Shown in pieces: positions 13,036 to 18,866 of a DNA stretch of 18,866 nt (positions are counted from its first letter, which is position 1; each line of letters starts with the position of its first letter). This DNA comes from DASQVO01 sp035640715 (GTDB lineage: Bacteria > Actinomycetota > Actinomycetes > Streptosporangiales > Streptosporangiaceae). The notes under the pieces are model-generated. The model saw only the letters and a list, made by a program, of their open reading frames with translations. It ran no database searches and was not told the DNA's origin. Where the stretch lies: positions 1 through 18,866 of the forward strand of contig DASQVO010000574.1 of the NCBI GenBank assembly GCA_035640715.1, read 5' to 3'. The position numbers and the translations under genes were made by a program.

Positions 13036-13097
13036 CAGGTGAGAGGCCGGTGCGGCCAGTAGCGCGGGAGCGCGGAGAGAAGAGGGATACCCACCTG
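13036..13097 (+). promoter_or_regulatory. Candidate structured 5' leader of potA
   Basis: CAGGTG (13036-13041) can pair with CACCTG (13092-13097), closing 2 nt before the ATG. Inside are two perfect hairpins, GGCCG-GTG-CGGCC (13045-13057) and GCGC-GGGA-GCGC (13062-13073), giving a possible multibranch fold. The purine run GGAGAGAAGAGGG that should serve as ribosome-binding site is enclosed. It matches no riboswitch family I know. In such GC-rich DNA it may be chance. Confidence 0.35.
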
Positions 13098-13099
13098 AC

Positions 13100-14296
13100 A
13101 TGACCGAGAGGCACACGCCCTCGCTGGCGGGACCCGGGACGGCGGCCGGCCCGGTTGAGACAGCCGTCAGCCCGGAGCCGGGTGGCGCCGGTTCCACCCG
13201 ATTGCCAGCGATCGAGCTAGCGGGAGTGGTCAAGGAGTTCCACGCCCGCGGTGAGGTGGTCACCGCCGTCAACGGGGTGGACCTGCAGATCGCCGAGGGA
13301 GAGTTCTTCTCCCTGCTGGGCCCGTCCGGGTGCGGCAAAACCACCACCATGCGGATGATCGCCGGCTTCGAGGAGCCGACCCGGGGGAAGATCCGGCTGC
13401 ACGGCGAGGACGTCACCAACGTCCCGCCGAACAGGCGCGACGTCAACATGGTGTTCCAGTCCTACGCCCTGTTCCCGCACATGAGCGTGGCCGAGAACGT
13501 GGCCTTCGGCCTGCGCCGCAAGCGGGTCCCCAGGGCCGAGATCACCCGGCGGGTCGGGGAGATGCTGGAGATCGTCGACCTGGCCGGCCGTGACCAGCGG
13601 CGTCCCCGGGAGCTGTCCGGCGGCCAGCAGCAGCGGGTGGCGCTGGCCCGGGCGCTGGTCAACAACCCCCGGGCGCTGCTGCTGGATGAGCCGCTGGGCG
13701 CGCTCGACCTCAAGCTCCGGCAGGCCATGCAGGTGGAGCTGAAGCGGATCCAGCGGGAGGTCGGCATCACGTTCGTGTACGTGACGCACGACCAGAACGA
13801 GGCGCTGACCATGTCGGACCGGATCGCGGTCATGAACGAGGGGATCATCGAGCAGCTGGGCGCGCCCCGCGAGATCTACGAACACCCTTCCACCAGGTTC
13901 GTGGCCGGGTTCATCGGCACCTCTAACCTGCTGGCCGGCACCGTCAGCCGCCTCGACGGCGGCCGCGCCGTGATCGAGGTGAGCGCGGACGAGCGGATCA
14001 TCGTGCCCATCCGGCCCGGCATCACTGCCAGCCCCGGCGCCCGGCTGGAGCTCACCGTCCGGCCGGAGAAGATCGACCTGTCCGCAGCCCCGCCCCCCGG
14101 CGACGGGTGCGTCCTGCGCGGCACCGTGACCGAGGTGGTCTACCTAGGCACCTCGACAAATTTCGCCGTCACCACCACCACCGGGGCCGACATGGTCGTC
14201 TTCCAGCAGAACTCCGCGTCTGCTGGCCAGCCGGCCGCCCGGGGCGACAGCATCTGGCTGTCCTGGCAGCCCGAGCACTCTTACCCGATCGGCTGA
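13100..14296 (+). CDS. potA: Spermidine/putrescine ABC transporter ATP-binding protein PotA
   Basis: The 398-residue ATPase that powers polyamine import on the cytoplasmic face of the membrane. Walker A GPSGCGKTT is at 74-82, the Q-loop Gln at 120, the ABC signature LSGGQQQR at 172-179, Walker B LLLDE at 193-197, the D-loop ALD at 201-203 and the switch His at 230. A C-terminal TOBE-type regulatory domain covers about 275-395 (LTVRPEKIDLS, TEVVYLGTSTNF). The first 36 residues are a poorly conserved extension. The class also serves iron or sulfate, but the PotD/PotB/PotC partners settle on polyamines. It opens a five-gene plus-strand run. Its best ribosome-binding purines are about 13 nt from the ATG, inside a possible folded leader. 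Confidence 0.93.
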   Translation: MTERHTPSLAGPGTAAGPVETAVSPEPGGAGSTRLPAIELAGVVKEFHARGEVVTAVNGVDLQIAEGEFFSLLGPSGCGKTTTMRMIAGFEEPTRGKIRLHGEDVTNVPPNRRDVNMVFQSYALFPHMSVAENVAFGLRRKRVPRAEITRRVGEMLEIVDLAGRDQRRPRELSGGQQQRVALARALVNNPRALLLDEPLGALDLKLRQAMQVELKRIQREVGITFVYVTHDQNEALTMSDRIAVMNEGIIEQLGAPREIYEHPSTRFVAGFIGTSNLLAGTVSRLDGGRAVIEVSADERIIVPIRPGITASPGARLELTVRPEKIDLSAAPPPGDGCVLRGTVTEVVYLGTSTNFAVTTTTGADMVVFQQNSASAGQPAARGDSIWLSWQPEHSYPIG

Positions 14297-14321
14297 CGAT
14301 CGGCTCGAGGAGGTATCGATA

Positions 14322-15641
14322 GTGAATGATGAGGGGGGCGCTGGCCCCGCGCAGGAAAGATCCGCCATCGACCCGTCGATCTGGCGGGGGCTGACTCAGC
14401 GGCGGATGTCACGCCGCACCATGCTTGCCTCCGCGGGGGCCGGGGGGCTCGCCGCGTTCCTCGCTGCCTGTGGCGTGCAAGGCACCTCGCCGGGTGGCGG
14501 GGCGGCCGCAAGCGGTGTGGGCACAGCCTCCTGGTGGGCCAGGCAGAAGCTCAACAAGAAGGTCAACTTCGCGAACTGGCCCTATTACATCGACGTCCTG
14601 AACGGCAAGCACCCGACCCTGGAGCACTTCACCCAGACCACCGGGATCCAGGTCAGCTACACCGAGCCGATCAACGCCAATCTGCCCTTCTACGCCAAGA
14701 TCCGGCCGTCGCTGCAGGCCAAGCAGTACACCGGGTTCGACATCATCGTGATGACGAACAACAGCCCGCCGCTCGGCTACCTGATCAACTTCGGCTGGCT
14801 GACCCCGCTCGACCAGTCGATGATGAAGAACTTCTACACGTACGCCGGCCCGCTGGTGAAGAACCCGTCCTGGGACCGGGGGAACAAATACACGATGGCC
14901 TGGCAGTCCGGGTGGACGGCGATCGGCTACAACTCCTCAGTCATCAAGAACCCTGGCAGCAGCATCGGCATTCTGTTCGACAAGAAGTACGCGGGCAAGG
15001 TCGGCATGATGAGCGACCCGCAGGAACTCGGCAGCGCCGGCTTGCTCGCGATCGGGGTAGACCCGGCCACCTCCACCGAGTCCGAGTGGGCAAAGGCCGC
15101 GAAGAAGCTGCAGCAGCAGAAGAGCGACGGAATCGTCCGGGCCTACTACGACCAGAGCTATATCAACCACCTCAAGAACGGCGACACCCTGGTCAGCCAG
15201 GTCTGGTCCGGTGACATCTTCCAGGCCGACCTCAACAGCAAGTACCGCGACCTGAAGCTGCTGATCCCGGACGAGGGCGCCATGTCCTGGACGGACAACA
15301 TGTGCATTCCCATGAACGCCCAGAACCCCAAGGACGCGATGATGCTGATGGACTACTACTACGACCCGCAGTCGCAGGCCGTGGTGGAGTACTACGGCAA
15401 CTACGTGTGCCCGGTGCCCGCGGCCAGGCAGGTCCTGCTGAACCCGGCCGGGTGGGCCAAGACGACGCTCAAGGAGATGGCCTCCTCCATCGGCCTGCCC
15501 CCCTCGGTGACCGCGGACGCCCCCACGGTGTTCCCCACCGAGCAGTACATCAAGAGCTCCCGGCCGTACTACCAGTACAAGAGTCAGGAAGAGCTGACCG
15601 CGTGGAACAACCTGTTCTTGCCCATCACCCAGGGCGCGTAG
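14322..15641 (+). CDS. potD: Polyamine-binding lipoprotein PotD (ABC substrate-binding protein)
   Basis: A 439-residue extracytoplasmic receptor that delivers putrescine/spermidine to PotBC. The N-terminus has a long leader with twin arginines MSRRTML (29-35), a short hydrophobic run and the lipobox LAAC with Cys50. It is therefore probably exported by Tat and lipid-anchored. The mature part has PotD-like features: NWPYYIDV near the start of the first lobe, FDIIVMTNNSP, and WQSGWTAIGYNSS in the hinge region. WSGDIFQAD and the aromatic ligand pocket follow. The length is longer than Gram-negative PotD (about 350) because of the leader and C-terminal part. GTG 14322 follows a GAGGAGGT site at 7 nt. 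It stands 25 bp after potA, and its last 40 bp overlap the apparent start of potB. Confidence 0.9.
   Translation: MNDEGGAGPAQERSAIDPSIWRGLTQRRMSRRTMLASAGAGGLAAFLAACGVQGTSPGGGAAASGVGTASWWARQKLNKKVNFANWPYYIDVLNGKHPTLEHFTQTTGIQVSYTEPINANLPFYAKIRPSLQAKQYTGFDIIVMTNNSPPLGYLINFGWLTPLDQSMMKNFYTYAGPLVKNPSWDRGNKYTMAWQSGWTAIGYNSSVIKNPGSSIGILFDKKYAGKVGMMSDPQELGSAGLLAIGVDPATSTESEWAKAAKKLQQQKSDGIVRAYYDQSYINHLKNGDTLVSQVWSGDIFQADLNSKYRDLKLLIPDEGAMSWTDNMCIPMNAQNPKDAMMLMDYYYDPQSQAVVEYYGNYVCPVPAARQVLLNPAGWAKTTLKEMASSIGLPPSVTADAPTVFPTEQYIKSSRPYYQYKSQEELTAWNNLFLPITQGA
15586..15593 (+). promoter_or_regulatory. Ribosome-binding site deciding the potB start inside potD
   Basis: AGGAAGAG, 8 nt before the GTG at 15602 and within the potD coding sequence. 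No ATG, GTG or TTG in any frame lies between the potD stop and the first potB membrane helix, so this is the best supported initiation site. Confidence 0.45.
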
Positions 15642-16519
15642 GCTCTGGCCGCCGCCCTCAGGTCAGGCTCGGCAAGGCGCTCGCGCCGTATCTGCTGAGC
15701 CTGCCCGCCGGGCTGTGGCTGCTGGTGCTGTTCCTGGTGCCGCTGATCGTGATGCTCTCGCTGTCGCTGCAGACCTGCAACTTCGGCACCGGGGCCTGCG
15801 TCATGACCTGGCACTGGGCCGAGTTCGGCCAGCAGCTCAGCCTGTACCGCGGCCAGTTCCTCACCAGCGTCTACTTCGCCGGTGCGGCGACCCTGATCGA
15901 CCTGGTCGTCTCGTTCCCCATCGCCTACTGGATCGCCTTCTACGGCGGGAGAAAAAAGAACTTCTTCCTGCTGATGCTGCTGGTCCCGTTCTTCGTGTCC
16001 TTCGTTATCCGCACCGTGGTGTGGCAGTTCATCCTGTCGGACCAGGGCGTGGTCCTGGGCACCCTCAAGAACGCCCACCTGCTGCCGCAGAGCTTCCATG
16101 TGCTGGCAACGGGGTACGCGGTGGTGGCCGGCCTGGCTTACAACTACCTGCCGTTCACCGCGCTGCCGCTGTACGTGGCGATCGAGCGGATCGACAGGCG
16201 GGTGCTGGACGCGGCCTACGACTTGTACGCCACCAAGCGGCAGGCGTTCACCAAAGTGATCCTCCCGCTTACCGTGCCGGGCCTGTTCGCCGCGTTCCTG
16301 CTGACGTTCATCCCGGCGCTCGGCGACTATGTGAACCAGACGGTACTCGGCGGGACCAGCAACACGATGATCGGGACCGTCATCCAGAACTCGTTCCTGG
16401 TCAACCTCGACTATGCGGGCGGATCCGCCCTGTCCGCGGTCCTGCTGGCGATCTCGCTGCTGGGCATCTTCGCGTACTCCCGGCTGCTCGGGGCCCGGGC
16501 GATCGAGGAGTATCTGTGA
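15602..16519 (+). CDS. potB: Polyamine ABC transporter permease PotB
   Basis: The first transmembrane subunit of the importer, 305 residues with about six helices. The first helix is near residues 29-50 (LLSLPAGLWLLVLFLVPLIV). The cytoplasmic EAA loop that docks on PotA is near 204-230 (DAAYDLYATKRQAFTKVILP, with Pro-Gly after it). The start is unusual: upstream in this frame the closest normal initiation codon is GTG 15602, 40 bp inside potD. The first 25 residues derived from it (VEQPVLAHHPGRVG...) are unlike other PotB N-termini. An ATG 300 bp further up is clearly a shadow. A non-standard start or a small sequence error near 15640-15665 are alternatives. Its stop overlaps potC by 4 bp. 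Confidence 0.85.
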   Translation: MEQPVLAHHPGRVGSGRRPQVRLGKALAPYLLSLPAGLWLLVLFLVPLIVMLSLSLQTCNFGTGACVMTWHWAEFGQQLSLYRGQFLTSVYFAGAATLIDLVVSFPIAYWIAFYGGRKKNFFLLMLLVPFFVSFVIRTVVWQFILSDQGVVLGTLKNAHLLPQSFHVLATGYAVVAGLAYNYLPFTALPLYVAIERIDRRVLDAAYDLYATKRQAFTKVILPLTVPGLFAAFLLTFIPALGDYVNQTVLGGTSNTMIGTVIQNSFLVNLDYAGGSALSAVLLAISLLGIFAYSRLLGARAIEEYL

Positions 16520-17379
16520 GCACGGTCGCGACTACGGCGCCGCGGGGGGAAACCCGCCGGGCCGGCCCGGGCAAGAGCCACCGCTCCCGGTGGGCCCGCT
16601 ACCTGCTGCCCACCTATTCGTGGCTGGTCATCGCCTACCTGGTGTTCCCGATCGCGGTGATGATCGCCTATAGCTTCAACAAGGTCACGACCGGCCTGGC
16701 GCAGGTGAGCTTCGGCTGGAACGGGTTCACCACCCAGTGGTACCAGCAGTGGAACGGCATCCCGCAGCTGACCGCGGCATTCTGGCTGTCGATCCGGGTG
16801 GCGATCGTCGCCACCCTCCTGTCCACGGTGGTAGGCACACTGCTGGCGCTGGCGCTGGTGCGCTACCGGCCGCCGCGCTTCCGCGGCAAGACAGCAATCG
16901 AGCAGGTGATGTTCCTCATCATCGCCGTGCCCGAGATCGTGCTCGGCGCCTCAATGCTCGGGCTGTTCGTCACCCTCAACCTGGCCCGCGGGTTCCTCAC
17001 CCTGCTGCTCGCACACGTCACCTTCAGCATCGCGTTCGTGGCGGTCACCGTCCGCGCGCGGCTGGCGGGCTTCGACTTGTCGCTGGAAGAGGCGGCACGG
17101 GACCTGGGCGCCAACTCCTGGGTGACCTTCCGCAAGATCACGCTGCCGCTGATCTGGCCCGGCATCATGGCCGGAGCCCTGATGGCATTCGCGCTCTCCA
17201 TCGACGACTTCGTGACATCCAACTTCGTCAGCGGCTCGGCAGTCCCGTTCCCGGTGTGGATCTACGGCGCCACCCGGATTGGCATCCCGCCGCAGGTCTT
17301 CGTGTTCGGCACTGCCCTGTTCACGGTCGGCATCCTGTGCGCCCTGGCCAGCGTGGTCATCGGAAGGAAAAAGGCCTGA
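16516..17379 (+). CDS. potC: Polyamine ABC transporter permease PotC
   Basis: The second transmembrane subunit, 287 residues with six predicted helices. After a basic, Pro/Arg-rich N-terminus, helix 1 is near 30-52 (YSWLVIAYLVFPIAVMIAYS). The EAA loop is at about 190-215 (LEEAARDLGANSWVTFRKI, then LPLIWPG), followed by ALSIDDFVTSNFVSG, typical of PotC/PotI. GTG 16516 overlaps the potB TGA as GTGA. It has an AGGAG site 5 nt upstream, so its translation is coupled to potB. The gap to the PuuB-like gene is 123 bp. The frame is open far upstream within potB, but that part is a shadow. Confidence 0.93.
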   Translation: MSTVATTAPRGETRRAGPGKSHRSRWARYLLPTYSWLVIAYLVFPIAVMIAYSFNKVTTGLAQVSFGWNGFTTQWYQQWNGIPQLTAAFWLSIRVAIVATLLSTVVGTLLALALVRYRPPRFRGKTAIEQVMFLIIAVPEIVLGASMLGLFVTLNLARGFLTLLLAHVTFSIAFVAVTVRARLAGFDLSLEEAARDLGANSWVTFRKITLPLIWPGIMAGALMAFALSIDDFVTSNFVSGSAVPFPVWIYGATRIGIPPQVFVFGTALFTVGILCALASVVIGRKKA

Positions 17380-17397
17380 CCCCTTGCGGTGAGGGCC

Positions 17398-17463
17398 GGC
17401 TCGGCGGCGCCCGCGTTCGCGGGCTCCGTCCCGGTCAGGCCTGGCTCGGCCGCGCCGACGTTC
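17398..17463. repeat. Imperfect 21-bp direct repeat and small hairpin between potC and the oxidase
   Basis: GGCTCGGCGGCGCCCGCGTT (start of 17398-17418) recurs at 17443-17463 with 18 of 21 bases identical, 45 bp apart. A 6-bp hairpin GCCCGC-GTTC-GCGGGC lies at 17409-17424 and could weaken read-through into the oxidase gene. The potC-oxidase gap contains no other visible feature apart from an AGGAG site at its end. Confidence 0.5.
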
Positions 17464-17502
17464 CCGGCCGGGACGCATTCCACGAACGAGCAGGAGCGAG
17501 GC

Positions 17503-18866
17503 ATGATGATCCCGAAGTCGTCCCGGCTATCGGCCGCGGATTCCCGTGTTGCCCGGTCGCTGGCGGGCGCGCTGCCGCAGCCATTCTGGACCAGCCAGCC
17601 CGGCGCACCGGAGCCCGCGTCCGCGCTGACTGCGGCGGTTACCGCGGACCTGGCCGTCGTCGGCGGCGGCTTTTCGGGACTATGGACCGCGCTGCTCGCG
17701 CGGCAGCGTGACCCCTCGTCTGACGTGGTCCTCCTGGAGGCGAGCACGGCCGGGTGGGGGGCGTCCGGGCGGAACGGCGGATTCTGTTCTTCCAGCCTCA
17801 CCCACGGCATCGGCAACGGCCTGGCCAGGTTCCCGGACGAGATGCCGCTGCTGGAGCGGCTCGGCGCGCAAAACCTGGCCGAGATCGCCGAGACGGTCGC
17901 CAAGCACGGCATCAACTGCGATTTCTCGGCCACCGGGGAGCTGACCGTCGCCACCGAGCCATGGCAGCTCGAGGACCTGCACGATGAGGCCGAGGCGGCC
18001 CGCCGCCTCGGCCATGACGTCACCGAACTCGACGCCGGGGCGCTGCGCCGCGAACTGGACTCGCCGGCGTTCCTGGGCGGCGCCTGGTACCGGGACTCCT
18101 GCGCGATGGCCGATCCCGCACGGCTCGCGCGGGGCCTGCGCCGTGTGTGCCTGGACGCCGGCGTGCGGATCTATGAGCACACACCGGTGCGCGCCATCGG
18201 CGAGGACCGGCGCGGCGGGCCCGGCGGCCGCGCCGGGCTGGTGCTGACCACGCCCTATGGCACGGTGCGGGCCGCCAGGGTCGCGCTCGCCACGGGCGGC
18301 TACCCGCCGCTGCTGCGCCGGATCAGGAACTACGTCGTCCCCGTCTACGACTACGCGCTCATGACGGAGCCGCTGTCGCGCAGCCGGCTGGCCAGCATTG
18401 GCTGGCGCAACAGGCAGGGAGCCGCCGACCGGGGCAACCAGTTCCACTATTTCCGGCTGACCAGCGACAACAGGATCCTGTGGGGCGGCTACGACGCCGT
18501 CTACTACAACGGCGGGAAGATCACGGCCGAGCGCGACCAGCGGCCAGCGACGTTCGCCCGCCTCGCCGCGCATTTCTTCGGCACGTTCCCGCAGCTCGAT
18601 GGCATCTCGTTCGAGTATGCCTGGGGCGGCGTCATCGACACGTGCAGCCGCTTCTGCGCCTTCTACGGGACGGCCCGCCGCGGGCGCCTGGCCTATGCGT
18701 GCGGCCACACCGGGCTCGGCGTCGGCGCGAGCCGGTTCGGCGCGAACGTCATGCTCGACCTGCTGGCGGGGCGGCGGACGGAGCGGACCGGACTGGCCCT
18801 GGTCCGCTCCCGGCCAGTGCCGTTCCCGCCGGAGCCCATACGTTCCGCGGCCATCCAGCTCACCCG
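17503..18866 (+). CDS. puuB: PuuB-like FAD-dependent amine oxidoreductase (3' end outside window)
   Basis: The frame from ATG 17503 (or 17506) is open to the window edge for 454 codons, so only a short C-terminal piece is missing. It belongs to the DAO/PuuB group of flavoproteins: LAVVGGGFSGLWTALLA at 50-66 binds the FAD ADP part, and GWGASGRNGGF at 84-94 is the second flavin motif. Later segments are WYRDSCAMADPARLARGL, FEYAWGGVIDTC and a C-terminal GHTGLGVGASRFGA flavin loop. In E. coli PuuB oxidises gamma-glutamylputrescine to the aldehyde with H2O2 release. Here it may act on that or directly on putrescine. AGGAG stands 6 nt before the ATG. Its place behind potABCD supports polyamine breakdown, and the aldehyde dehydrogenase upstream would take its product. 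Confidence 0.85.
   Translation, partial: MMIPKSSRLSAADSRVARSLAGALPQPFWTSQPGAPEPASALTAAVTADLAVVGGGFSGLWTALLARQRDPSSDVVLLEASTAGWGASGRNGGFCSSSLTHGIGNGLARFPDEMPLLERLGAQNLAEIAETVAKHGINCDFSATGELTVATEPWQLEDLHDEAEAARRLGHDVTELDAGALRRELDSPAFLGGAWYRDSCAMADPARLARGLRRVCLDAGVRIYEHTPVRAIGEDRRGGPGGRAGLVLTTPYGTVRAARVALATGGYPPLLRRIRNYVVPVYDYALMTEPLSRSRLASIGWRNRQGAADRGNQFHYFRLTSDNRILWGGYDAVYYNGGKITAERDQRPATFARLAAHFFGTFPQLDGISFEYAWGGVIDTCSRFCAFYGTARRGRLAYACGHTGLGVGASRFGANVMLDLLAGRRTERTGLALVRSRPVPFPPEPIRSAAIQLT

Noticed and set aside
13036..13099. Known riboswitch classes (guanidine, glycine, TPP) in the potA leader
   Set aside because: The conserved nucleotides of those classes that I know are not present; only generic hairpins can be drawn.
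15302..15601. Upstream extension of the potB frame back to ATG 15302
   Set aside because: It lies within the conserved second half of potD and encodes a His/Arg/Pro/Gly-rich shadow, not a PotB-like leader.
15715..16515. Upstream extension of the potC frame through potB
   Set aside because: It overlaps the potB membrane helices and is Arg/Pro/Ala-rich. The GTG at 16516 has a ribosome-binding site and the usual GTGA overlap.
1..18866. tRNA, rRNA, insertion sequence or prophage genes
   Set aside because: No transposase, integrase or phage motifs and no tRNA-like cloverleaf or rRNA sequence were recognised on either strand.

Overview
The window is GC-rich throughout. It uses GTG and TTG starts freely, carries several twin-arginine (Tat) signal peptides, and has a Lrp/aldehyde dehydrogenase/Pot/PuuB gene set of the kind seen in Streptomyces-like bacteria. 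This points to a chromosomal segment of a filamentous or soil actinomycete (Actinomycetota). The genus cannot be fixed from the sequence alone. No RNA genes, CRISPR arrays, transposases or phage genes were seen.

Left part (1-7.5 kb), a mixed metabolic and secretion region. Two minus-strand oxidoreductases, a short-chain dehydrogenase and a D-amino acid oxidase, lie back to back. Diverging from them is a membrane-anchored protein with collagen-like and Asn-Gly-Ser repeats. It runs into a Tat-exported phospholipase C/acid phosphatase-type phosphoesterase, and the border between these two genes is unclear. After a terminator comes a 121-bp segment bounded by a perfect 12-bp inverted repeat and holding a perfect 20-bp tandem duplication. 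It sits just in front of an RraA-family gene. That gene converges on, and overlaps by 36 bp, a Tat-exported purple-acid-phosphatase-like enzyme.

Middle (7.5-9.4 kb). A NiCoT-type nickel/cobalt permease is read on the minus strand. Its promoter region carries a 17-bp palindrome that fits the published actinobacterial Nur (nickel-responsive Fur-family repressor) box with one mismatch, so nickel-controlled expression is predicted. Next to it is a decayed DUF1905/YdeI-family gene that has lost its N-terminus and its stop codon.

Right part (9.4-18.9 kb), a polyamine uptake and breakdown cluster. A Lrp/AsnC regulator and a class III aminotransferase form a translationally coupled minus-strand pair. 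Divergent from them are a gamma-aminobutyraldehyde-type dehydrogenase and then a complete spermidine/putrescine ABC importer: ATPase PotA, lipoprotein PotD, permeases PotB and PotC. The last gene is a PuuB-like FAD oxidase that runs off the window edge. The likely logic is import of putrescine or a related amine, oxidation or transamination to the aminoaldehyde, and oxidation to GABA or gamma-glutamyl-GABA, with the Lrp protein as local sensor. A gamma-glutamylpolyamine synthetase and a PuuD-type hydrolase are not in the window.

The points most worth checking are the Nur box, the repeat-bounded segment before rraA, the structured leader of potA, the start of potB inside potD, and the stop-less DUF1905 remnant.
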